Part shown: piece after piece, positions 46,523 through 54,377 of the stretch
Numbering within the stretch: the first letter of the stretch is position 1
How the letters are laid out: each line of letters opens with the position of its first letter
Program-made: the position numbers and the translations under genes
Source of the DNA: Rhodospirillales bacterium
Lineage (GTDB): Bacteria; Pseudomonadota; Alphaproteobacteria; Rhodospirillales; Thalassospiraceae
NCBI GenBank assembly: GCA_019634165.1
Contig: JAHQVT010000011.1
Span: 62,001-126,000 of the forward strand
Direction: 5' to 3'
DNA: 64,000 bases
Notes under the pieces: generated by a model
Seen by the model: the letters and a program-made list of their open reading frames with translations, nothing else
The model's database searches: none
Told to the model about the DNA's origin: nothing

Positions 46523-46719
46523 GCCCGATCCCTTGTTTGGTTTTGTAAAATGCATTGATGCCACTTTCGCGCGAAAAAGTGGCAGGATCAAGGACATGGC
46601 AAGACGATTTGAAGGGAATGGTGAAAACGCGACCATACGCAGAAGCGCCAAACGTTAGTTGGCGGACAGCCGATATTCGGCGTCTTCGTCAGGTAGTGAT
46701 AATCAATTTGGTGCAGCTT

Positions 46720-47205
46720 CTAGTCTACGACATGGTGGAATGAATACCCGCCAATTTCTGGTAGATGATGTTGATACGCTGACTGACGGGCGGTATCGAT
46801 AATGATCGGAGCCCGCAGATTAACCGACATGATCACATCGCCATCTTCTGGCTTGTGCAAAGTAACGATCAGCAAAACGGCACCATCATTTTTCTTGATG
46901 CCATGAATATTAAAGGCCTGCTCAAGATGTTCGGGTTTGATCGTATTGCTGTCGAGATTGTAGGGGGCAACGATGAAGGCGAGTTCCGGTTCGGTCAGGC
47001 ATTGCATCAAGATAAAGGCGCTTCCCTGTTCGCCAGGGAAGCTGGTAAGCGCAAAGACATTGTGATCAGGAAAGCCCTTAAGACCGGCGGGGAAATAGAT
47101 CGCCTTGTCCCAGGAAAATTCACGTTCCCCAAACAAAGTCGATAATTTAACGGCTGTCGGGACGGCATCCGCTGCCGGTGAATTCGAGTCTGACGTCGTT
47201 ACCAT
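46720..47205 (-). CDS. fliW: Flagellar assembly factor FliW family protein
   Basis: FliW binds flagellin and, in many bacteria, antagonises CsrA. The 161 residues show the family pattern: IYFPAGLKGFPDHNVFAL near 38-55, LMQCLTEPELAFIVAPYNLD near 66-85, and DVIMSVNLRAPIIIDTARQS near 126-145. AGGAGG stands five bases before ATG 47205, which fixes the start. No flagellin, csrA or other flagellar gene is present in the window, so it is an isolated copy. Confidence 0.85.
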   Translation of the reverse strand: MVTTSDSNSPAADAVPTAVKLSTLFGEREFSWDKAIYFPAGLKGFPDHNVFALTSFPGEQGSAFILMQCLTEPELAFIVAPYNLDSNTIKPEHLEQAFNIHGIKKNDGAVLLIVTLHKPEDGDVIMSVNLRAPIIIDTARQSAYQHHLPEIGGYSFHHVVD

Positions 47206-47320
47206 CGCTTCCTCCTGTTGATCACATGGTAGAGCGTGCTTGGAATTATGGAAAGCATTTTGGACTGGTATGCCCAAATTTCAAGGGTTTGGCGGATTGG
47301 TCCGGGTTTTGTGACCCGTT

Positions 47321-48706
47321 TCAGGCATCATTTGGGGATGTTTGGTGGAACAAGACAGCAACGGGTTCGCTAAACCCTTTGACTTGAATGGTTTGGGTTT
47401 GTGCATATCGTGCCAGCAATATCGGTGCGCTTATCGGCGTTTCGAGATGCATTTTCTGGGCGAATTTCCCACTCATGACGGTGTCGCTGTTGAGTTCGCG
47501 GGTGGCTTGTTCTAGCCGCGCTGCCAAATTGACAGTTGCGCCAATAACGGCAGGTGTCACAGCTTCGCGTTGGCCAATATCGCCAACCACAGCAGGGCCA
47601 AAGTTCAAACCAACGCCGATTTGAAGCGGATCTGCACCATCGGCAGGTTCGCGTTCCTGCCATTCGGCGACTTGGGCGATGATTGCCTGTGCCGCGCAAA
47701 AGGCATTGGCTGCGGGTTGGTCAAGATCGTCAAAGGCGGCAAAACTGGCCATGACGGCATCGCCAATATATTTTTCGACAATTCCACCATAGGCACCGAT
47801 TTGCGATGTTGCAATTTGGTGGAATTGGTTGAGGAAGCGCATGACTTCCTGTGGGTCGCGTTTTTCGGCAAAGCGCGAAAAGCCGATGATATCGGCAAAT
47901 AAAATGACGCATTCGCGCCGCTCCCCGACCCGGATCGGTTCATCGCGGTCGGCAAGTTGATCGGCAAGGGCGGTGGGAAAATACCGTGCGAGGTTGCCAT
48001 GCGCACGTTCGGCTGCGGCAAATTGATTGATCAGAACACGCAGGCGCGAAACCATCACGGCACAGGCAAGTGTGAAGACAATGACGATCACGACCTGTTC
48101 GGCGAGTGCCGAGATATCAACAAATTCTGGCAGGTTATAGGTATCAATCGATTCTTGCTGGGTCGGGTTCCATTCATCGCCAAAATGTTGGGAAACAATC
48201 ACGCCCGGCCGGGTCATCAACCACCAGATTGCCCCACACCATGCGGCAAACAGCCAAAAGCCAAACCACAGGATCAAACGCGGCGAAAACGTCATGATGA
48301 CAAGTGCCATCATGATCATGGAAAAGACGACGCCACGGTCACGCACGACAAAGCCATAAAGCCATGCCGGATGATCGATTAAGGGATTAAGTGGATCGGG
48401 CACGACCGAGACATAGACAATCAGCCCGGCATCTATCACGGCAAGGACATAGATCATCCAATAGGATTTGTTGCCGCGCATGGCGACAAATAGCTGAATG
48501 AAAACGCCGGGAATGAACCAGCCCAGAACTTCAAGGAGGGTGTAAAGCTTGCCGGTTGGGGAATCCGGTTTGCTAAACAGCAGCAGGATAAAGGCCAGCA
48601 TGCAAATGCGCAAAAACGCGACAAGGATCAACCCGCGCTTTTCTTCGCGTGCGACAAGGCGGTCAAATAATGAATCCGAAGGTTCAGTTTTTGATAGCAT
48701 CAGCAA
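47321..48706 (-). CDS. Membrane-bound class III adenylate/guanylate cyclase
   Basis: A 461-residue protein. The N-terminal half has about six membrane segments; the C-terminal half (from about 250) is a class III cyclase domain. The metal-binding Asp pair is seen in CVILFADIIGFSRFAEKR and VEKYIGDAVMASFAAFDD, and the transition-state residues in VIGATVNLAARLE (Asn and Arg). The catalytic set looks complete. It overlaps the upstream Crp-type regulator gene by 23 bases, so a cyclic nucleotide made here could act on that regulator. The substrate-specifying residues were not resolved, so cAMP versus cGMP is open. Confidence 0.9.
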   Translation of the reverse strand: MLMLSKTEPSDSLFDRLVAREEKRGLILVAFLRICMLAFILLLFSKPDSPTGKLYTLLEVLGWFIPGVFIQLFVAMRGNKSYWMIYVLAVIDAGLIVYVSVVPDPLNPLIDHPAWLYGFVVRDRGVVFSMIMMALVIMTFSPRLILWFGFWLFAAWCGAIWWLMTRPGVIVSQHFGDEWNPTQQESIDTYNLPEFVDISALAEQVVIVIVFTLACAVMVSRLRVLINQFAAAERAHGNLARYFPTALADQLADRDEPIRVGERRECVILFADIIGFSRFAEKRDPQEVMRFLNQFHQIATSQIGAYGGIVEKYIGDAVMASFAAFDDLDQPAANAFCAAQAIIAQVAEWQEREPADGADPLQIGVGLNFGPAVVGDIGQREAVTPAVIGATVNLAARLEQATRELNSDTVMSGKFAQKMHLETPISAPILLARYAQTQTIQVKGFSEPVAVLFHQTSPNDA

Positions 48707-49427
48707 GAAGTTGTTTGAGCCCGTCGCTATTCTTGATGACCAGGCGACCGTCGCGACGCGTGATCATATCCTGTTTTTCAAGTTCACGCAGTTTCTTGTT
48801 CACCGCCTCGCGGGTGACACCAAGCATCAAACCAAGTTCCTGCTGCGAGAGCGGAAGGGCAATCCGAATACCTTCTGGATCGGGACCGCCGTGACGTTCG
48901 GCAAGCCACAGGATGCGTTTGATCAAACGGGCGGTCAGATCAAGGAAATTGGCATCTTCTAAAAGATCGCTGACCCAGCGCAGACGACGGCACAAAAGGG
49001 CTGTGATGTGACGGCGCAGCGGTGCTTCGCGGTCAAAAATTTCAAAGAAATCATCGCGTGAAATAAACAGGGTCCGGGTCGGGCCAACCGCACGTGCGGT
49101 TGCGGTGCGTGGTTCGCCATCAAGAAGGGCGATTTCACCAAAAACAGCACCGGGTGCCAGAACATTCAGCACGATTTCCTTGCCGGTTTCGGACACAGAT
49201 GAAATGCGAACTTTCCCGGCCTCTACCGCATAAAGACCATCTGCGGGCGCGCCTTTTTCAAACAGCATCTGACCGTCTTCAAACCGGCGTACAGTGGCCT
49301 GACTTGAAAGTTGTTCAAGCAGTTCGGGATCGAGATCCTCAAACAGGAAACTGCCTGCTAAAATTCGCGACGCGATTTTTGCGAGTTGCGGAGATGTTGG
49401 GCCGTTGACACTGTTCACGAGATTCAC
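48684..49427 (-). CDS. Crp/Fnr family transcriptional regulator
   Basis: A 247-residue cyclic-nucleotide-binding regulator with GTG start. The beta-roll is at about 20-140, with the phosphate-binding cassette-like stretch FGEIALLDGEPRTATARA, which has the GE...RTA pattern that allows cAMP binding. The C-terminal winged helix reads LSQQELGLMLGVTREAVNKK. No Fnr-type cysteine cluster is seen. It is the first gene of a unit with the cyclase, and a 16-base perfect palindrome lies immediately before its start, suggesting autoregulation. No strong ribosome site is visible, so the start may be a few codons in (GTG at residue 4). Confidence 0.9.
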   Translation of the reverse strand: MNLVNSVNGPTSPQLAKIASRILAGSFLFEDLDPELLEQLSSQATVRRFEDGQMLFEKGAPADGLYAVEAGKVRISSVSETGKEIVLNVLAPGAVFGEIALLDGEPRTATARAVGPTRTLFISRDDFFEIFDREAPLRRHITALLCRRLRWVSDLLEDANFLDLTARLIKRILWLAERHGGPDPEGIRIALPLSQQELGLMLGVTREAVNKKLRELEKQDMITRRDGRLVIKNSDGLKQLLADAIKN

Positions 49428-49431
49428 TTTG

Positions 49432-49447
49432 GAAATAACGTTATTTC
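49432..49447. promoter_or_regulatory. Perfect 16-base palindrome at the start of the Crp-type gene
   Basis: GAAATAAC / GTTATTTC with no spacer, five bases upstream of the GTG start. A likely operator for the regulator itself or another dimeric protein. Confidence 0.6.
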
Positions 49448-49750
49448 AAGGGTCGAATCGAATAATTTCAAAGCCAAAGTAGCACAAATAACCGGATTTA
49501 CAGCAAGCTGTTTTCTTTTAGTTGGTTATCGATGTTTCACACGGTTAATCCCGCACTTGTTCTGGGATTCGCGTATCTTACATGTGTTATTCACCCCACT
49601 TTTTGTTGGGTGCATACAGTGGGTTTGCTGTCAGGTGTCGGAATTTAGGACGCGTTCTTGGCTTTTGGGTCCGCAAAAATTTTGCCGTGCGGCGTTTCAA
49701 AGGACGTTAGCCCGGCTTAAATCGCTGTTTTGACTAAAAATATAGAACGT

Positions 49751-49779
49751 TTGACAAAATCTCCTATGTTTTTTAAATT
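49751..49779 (+). promoter_or_regulatory. Sigma-70-type promoter for the TRAP/shikimate operon
   Basis: TTGACA, a 17-base spacer and TAAATT. The -35 is a full match and the -10 has four of six. Transcription would start near 49786, about 80 bases before dctP. The rest of the gap from 49448 to 49750 shows nothing coding. Confidence 0.6.
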
Positions 49780-49866
49780 ATCCTAATTCCGAATACAGAT
49801 TGCTCAAGAACAAGATTGTCATAAGCAACCACGGTCTGCGGAATTTCGTTCAATCGGGAGGAAGTA

Positions 49867-50892
49867 ATGAAGATGATTTCCAAAGGTGCCTTGTTCGGTG
49901 CCGTTTCAATCGCTGCTGCGTCGTTTGGTTTTTCTGCGCATGCTGCTGACGTAACCTTGAACTTTGCCCATGTTGACCCGGCAGAGTGGACCACCTCGAA
50001 AAAAGGTGCTGCATCCCAGGTCTTTAAAAATATTGTCGAAGCAGAATCAGCTGGCCGTATTGAGGTCGCACTTTTCCCGGCAGGCGCGCTGGGTGGTGAA
50101 ACCGATCTGCTGCAGAATACGCAGGATGGCACTCTGGCCATGTCGATGGTTTCAGGTCCGTTCTCAAAAGTCTGCCCAGAGGCAGCAGTTCTTGATATCC
50201 CTTATGTTTTCCCGAATGCCAACGTTGCTTGGAGCGTTCTGGACGGTGATTTTGGTAAAGAACTTGCCGCACATTGCCAGGAAAAAACCGGCCTGCGTAC
50301 GCTGGCATATGGTGAAACCGGTTTCCGTAACTTCACCAACTCCAAACGTGCCGTTGCTGAGCCAAAGGACATGGAAGGTCTGAAAATCCGTGTCATGACC
50401 GTTCCGCTGTTTGTGGAAATGGTCAAAGCACTTGGTGCCGACCCGACCCCGATTCCATGGCCGGAAGTTCCGACTGCCCTTACCACTGGTACGGTTGATG
50501 GTCAGGAAAACCCGATCAGCGTGATCTATGCCAACAAGTTCTACGAAATGCAGAAATATCTGACGCTTGATCGTCACGTGTATGGCACCGACTTCATCGT
50601 GATCAATGAGGCAACCTATCAGGGTCTTTCGGATGCTGATCAGGCACTTCTGCGTCGTGCAGCCGGTGTTGCCGCGAATGTTGGTCGTGCAATTCAGCAG
50701 TTCAATTCTGCAGAAGGCGTTGCCAAGCTGGCATCGGAAGGCATGGAAGTTACCACGCCAACTGCCGAACAGCTTAAGGCATTCCGCGATGCTGCTCAGC
50801 CGGCCGTCATCAACTGGCTTTCCGGTCAGATTGATGCCGAGTGGATTGAAAAACTGCAGACAGCCGTTTCGAAAGCAGAAGCTTCGATGTAA
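49867..50892 (+). CDS. dctP: TRAP transporter solute-binding protein (DctP family)
   Basis: Periplasmic binding protein of 341 residues. The signal peptide ends near SAHA, and the mature part has the DctP features LNFAHVDPAEWTTSKKGA and, in the substrate pocket region, LAYGETGFRNFTNSKRAVAE with the conserved Arg of DctP proteins that grips a carboxylate. GGGAGG lies seven bases before the ATG. It is the first gene of a seven-gene unit ending with aroQ. The neighbours make shikimate, quinate or a related cyclic carboxylate the likely ligand. Confidence 0.95.
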   Translation: MKMISKGALFGAVSIAAASFGFSAHAADVTLNFAHVDPAEWTTSKKGAASQVFKNIVEAESAGRIEVALFPAGALGGETDLLQNTQDGTLAMSMVSGPFSKVCPEAAVLDIPYVFPNANVAWSVLDGDFGKELAAHCQEKTGLRTLAYGETGFRNFTNSKRAVAEPKDMEGLKIRVMTVPLFVEMVKALGADPTPIPWPEVPTALTTGTVDGQENPISVIYANKFYEMQKYLTLDRHVYGTDFIVINEATYQGLSDADQALLRRAAGVAANVGRAIQQFNSAEGVAKLASEGMEVTTPTAEQLKAFRDAAQPAVINWLSGQIDAEWIEKLQTAVSKAEASM

Positions 50893-50995
50893 TCGGTATT
50901 GGCAGGCCGGGTGCTCCTCCTTGCGCCTGGCCTGCTCTTTTTCCCGCCACCGTGTTTGTAAAAACACATGAATTTTCTGCGATCCGGGGGAACCC

Positions 50996-51478
50996 ATGCA
51001 ACGCGCCGAGAATGCGTTTAAGCGTTTGCTCGCCGGACTTTCGGGGCTCAGTATCCTCGTTGTCTTTGGTGTTGTTTTTGCTGGCAGTGTCAGCCGCTAT
51101 TTATTTTCTTCCCCGCTGCAATGGAGCGAAGAAGTCGCGAAATACGCGATGATCTATGGCTGCATGTTTGGTGTGGCATATGCCTACCTACAGGGTACCC
51201 AGATTACGTTCAGCATTGTGATTGATACCGTCCCGGCACGATTGCGCCGCAAGCTTGCGATTGTTGTTGACGCGGCGACGCTGATCCTTGGCGGTGTTCT
51301 TGCTTATGCCGGTTGGATTTTTGCAGCTAAGCGTGGCGGCATTGTTGCCTCGGGCATTGGCATGCAGATGTATTGGGCCCAGATCGCGATCACCATTGGC
51401 GGAGTATGCCTTGTGATTGCTGCGATCTTGCGTCTTGTTTCCTATTTCAAAGCCGATCCGAGTGAGGGTGAAGCATGA
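50996..51478 (+). CDS. dctQ: TRAP transporter small permease subunit (DctQ family)
   Basis: A 160-residue inner-membrane protein with four hydrophobic segments and the family motif SSPLQWSEEVAKYAMIYGCM in the first third. It is the small subunit that joins DctM. Its stop codon overlaps the start of dctM (ATGA), so their synthesis is coupled. Confidence 0.93.
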   Translation: MQRAENAFKRLLAGLSGLSILVVFGVVFAGSVSRYLFSSPLQWSEEVAKYAMIYGCMFGVAYAYLQGTQITFSIVIDTVPARLRRKLAIVVDAATLILGGVLAYAGWIFAAKRGGIVASGIGMQMYWAQIAITIGGVCLVIAAILRLVSYFKADPSEGEA

Positions 51479-52743
51479 TTACCGGCGTTACCCTTTTTGT
51501 GCTGCTTGCGATTGGTGCGCCGGTTGCCTTTGCGATTGCACTTGGCATTGTTGCCTATATCTCGACCGGGACGTTTGGCATTGATCTTTTGCCGCAACGT
51601 ATTTTTGCCGGGATGGACAGCTTTACCATTTTGGCGATCCCATTGTTTGTTCTGGCAGGCGAGTTGATGAATGCCAGTGGCATTACATCGCGTGTGATCA
51701 ATCTGGCGAATGCGCTTGTTGGGCATGCCAAGGCTGGTTTGGCACAGGTCAATATCTGGTCATCGGTGATCTTTGCCGGTCTTTCAGGGTCTGCTGTTGC
51801 CGATACGTCCGCGATTGGCCGTATCTTTATTCCGTCGATGGAAAAAGAAGGCTATCCGCGTGATTTTGCTGCTGCCCTTACCGCGGCATCATCGGTCATT
51901 GGTCCGATCATTCCGCCGAGCATTCCGGTTATCATCTATGCCCTGATTACCACCAATGTTTCGGTGCCTGCATTGTTCCTTGCCGGGATTGTACCGGGCG
52001 TTTTGTTGGCAATCGCACTGTCGGTTTATGTCCGTTTCTTTGTTAAGGACTACGCCAAACCGCGCGAACGGATGAATGTCACCGAAAAGCTTAAAGCGGT
52101 TTGGAATGGCTTAATCCCGATCTTCATGCCGGTCTTTGTGATTGGTTCGATTTTAGCAGGGATTGTGACCCCGACCGAAGCCGCAAGCTTTGCAGTGTTT
52201 TATGCGCTGGTTGTGGGTTTGTTTGTTTTCCGGGAACTGAAACCAGGTGATCTTCCGGGTATTTTTTCCGGTGCGATGCGCGATTCTTCAAGCATCTTAA
52301 TCATTATGGCAACGGTTGCAGCGGCCAATTGGTTCATGACGTTTGCCGGAATTCCACAAACCATCAGCAAGTTTGTTCTGGGCTATGTTGATAGCCCGGC
52401 CACCTTCCTGCTTTTGATCAATTTGATGCTTTTGGCGGTTGGTCTGGTGCTTGAAGGCATTGCTGCGATGCTGGTGTTGGTTCCAATTCTGCATCCGATT
52501 GCGATTAGCCTTGGGATCGATCCGACGCATTTTGGCATCATCGTCATCTTTAATCTCATGATCGGTTTGATTACGCCGCCAATGGGCTTGTGCCTGTTTG
52601 TTGCGGACGCGGTTGCCGGTGTCGGGATGGCGCGAATGATCCGGGCGATCATGCCGTTCTTCTTTGTTGAACTGATGGTGTTGCTGATCATTACGTTTGT
52701 TCCGAGCATCGTCACCTTCTTGCCTAACCTGTTTGGATTTTAG
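51475..52743 (+). CDS. dctM: TRAP transporter large permease subunit (DctM family)
   Basis: A 422-residue inner-membrane protein with about 12 hydrophobic segments, the ion-coupled transport subunit. Typical family stretches are FAGLSGSAVADTSAIGRIFI near 102, GPIIPPSIPVIIYALIT near 142 and LITPPMGLCLFVADAVAGVG near 363. The shikimate dehydrogenase-like gene follows after 11 bases, tying transport to metabolism. Confidence 0.96.
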   Translation: MITGVTLFVLLAIGAPVAFAIALGIVAYISTGTFGIDLLPQRIFAGMDSFTILAIPLFVLAGELMNASGITSRVINLANALVGHAKAGLAQVNIWSSVIFAGLSGSAVADTSAIGRIFIPSMEKEGYPRDFAAALTAASSVIGPIIPPSIPVIIYALITTNVSVPALFLAGIVPGVLLAIALSVYVRFFVKDYAKPRERMNVTEKLKAVWNGLIPIFMPVFVIGSILAGIVTPTEAASFAVFYALVVGLFVFRELKPGDLPGIFSGAMRDSSSILIIMATVAAANWFMTFAGIPQTISKFVLGYVDSPATFLLLINLMLLAVGLVLEGIAAMLVLVPILHPIAISLGIDPTHFGIIVIFNLMIGLITPPMGLCLFVADAVAGVGMARMIRAIMPFFFVELMVLLIITFVPSIVTFLPNLFGF

Positions 52744-52754
52744 GATACCATTCC

Positions 52755-53603
52755 ATGTTGAAACTCGGTCTTATCGGTAAAGGCATTTCACGTAGCCAGT
52801 CAGCGCGACTGCATGTGTTGCTGGGCCGTATGTGCGGAATGGATGTGACGTACGACTATCTTGATAGTGATCAGATTGCTGATTTTGATTTGATCAAACA
52901 GCTAACTAAATGTGCGGATACCGGTTATGCGGGGGTGAATGTTACCCACCCTTATAAAACCAGTGCCCGCAAACTGATCACACCGCGCAAACGCCTGCCA
53001 AGTGCGCTTGGCTCGGTCAATACGGTGGTTTTCCGTGAAGATGGCTGGCGCGGTGACAATACCGACTTCGTTGGTTTTATGCGCGGTTATCGTCAGCAAT
53101 TTAGCGATGCAAAACCGGGAACTGTTTTGCAGCTTGGCGCTGGTGGTGTTGGTCTTGCAACCGCCTTTGGTCTGCGGGGGCTTGGCGCGGATAAGATCCT
53201 TATTCATGACAAGGATGCTGAACGGGGCAAAGAACTGGTCGCGACCCTTGTTGCGGCGGATGCGGATGCTGCTTTTATTGAGGAGCATGACCTTGCCGAT
53301 GCGGTCCGCAGTGCAGATGGTTTGATCAACTGCACACCGGTTGGCATGAACCAGTATCCGGGCAGCCCATTTGATGCCAATTTGCTTGGGGGGCAGAAAT
53401 GGGCTTTTGATGCGGTTTATACCCCGGTTGAAACCGCTTTCTTACGTTCAGCGGCAAAATCGGGGGTAGAAGTCATGACTGGCTTTGAACTCTTCTTCTT
53501 TCAGGGTATTGAAGCATTCGAAGTTTTCAGCGGGGCAGAAATTGATGCCGATGCTGCACGCGAAGGATATTTCAATGCCTATCCTGAGGCATTGACAGGC
53601 TAG
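52755..53603 (+). CDS. aroE: Shikimate/quinate dehydrogenase family protein
   Basis: A 282-residue NAD(P)-dependent dehydrogenase. The substrate-binding entry GKGISRSQSARLH, the catalytic Lys in GVNVTHPYKT near 66 and the Asp in GDNTDFVGFMRGY near 102 are all present; the nucleotide loop is LQLGAGGVGLATAFG. The SRSQS form of the substrate loop resembles quinate/shikimate dehydrogenases of degradation rather than the canonical biosynthetic AroE. Given its place between a TRAP importer and a dehydroshikimate dehydratase, it most likely oxidises imported quinate or shikimate. Confidence 0.88.
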   Translation: MLKLGLIGKGISRSQSARLHVLLGRMCGMDVTYDYLDSDQIADFDLIKQLTKCADTGYAGVNVTHPYKTSARKLITPRKRLPSALGSVNTVVFREDGWRGDNTDFVGFMRGYRQQFSDAKPGTVLQLGAGGVGLATAFGLRGLGADKILIHDKDAERGKELVATLVAADADAAFIEEHDLADAVRSADGLINCTPVGMNQYPGSPFDANLLGGQKWAFDAVYTPVETAFLRSAAKSGVEVMTGFELFFFQGIEAFEVFSGAEIDADAAREGYFNAYPEALTG

Positions 53604-53612
53604 GGGATACTG

Positions 53613-54266
53613 ATGAGCAGCAGCACAATTGCCGAGACAGTCTATAACGAAATTCGCGATGACGTTTTGTATGGCGAATTACAGCCGGGGTCCAAGCTTA
53701 AGCTTGAGGCGCTCCGCGAACGTTATAGTGTTGGGGTTAATACGCTGCGCGAAGTGTTGAACCGCCTTGTTGCGTCGGGATTTGTCTTTGTCGAAGGCCA
53801 GAAAGGTTTTCGTGTTGTCGAAACATCGCCGTCCAATTTCATGGAATTGACGGCGATGCGGCTTTTGCTGGAATGCGATGGGTTAAGCGCATCCATCAAG
53901 CATGGTGATGTTGAATGGGAAGCCCGCGTTGCGGCGGCTCATCATAAACTGGCGGCAATCGAAAAGAAAATGATGGTCGAAGACAGCCGCGAATTGACGG
54001 TGCGTTGGAGCCAGTATGACCGTGAATTTCATCAAGCCCTGATTTCGGCATGTGGTTCTGATCTTCATCTGCGACTTCACCGCGAGATTTTCGATCAGTT
54101 CCGGCGATACGTCGTGATCGAATTGAAAACCCACGGTTTTCGCGGCCAGGAAATCATTGATGAACATCGCGATCTTTGTGAACTCGCCCTTGCGCGGGAT
54201 GAACAAAACGCGATTGCGAAATTAACCGATCATATCGAAACATACCGGCATCGTTCACAGGATTGA
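53613..54266 (+). CDS. GntR family regulator (FCD domain)
   Basis: A 217-residue GntR/FadR-subfamily regulator. The N-terminal winged helix has YNEIRDDVLYGELQPGSKLK and RYSVGVNTLREVLNRLVASG; the C-terminal all-helical FCD domain has the metal-binding His and Asp pattern in REFHQALISACGSDLHLRLH. It sits nine bases after the dehydrogenase gene, inside the operon it probably controls, with a pathway intermediate as likely effector. Confidence 0.92.
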   Translation: MSSSTIAETVYNEIRDDVLYGELQPGSKLKLEALRERYSVGVNTLREVLNRLVASGFVFVEGQKGFRVVETSPSNFMELTAMRLLLECDGLSASIKHGDVEWEARVAAAHHKLAAIEKKMMVEDSRELTVRWSQYDREFHQALISACGSDLHLRLHREIFDQFRRYVVIELKTHGFRGQEIIDEHRDLCELALARDEQNAIAKLTDHIETYRHRSQD

Positions 54267-54377
54267 ACTTCGACATGGGCGCTTCGCGCTTTGTCCATTG
54301 CTTGTTGCATTTGGCACGTCGCAGCATTTTTTCCTGAATGGGCCGGAGACCTATTTTGATCACCCCGGAGGGATAAA

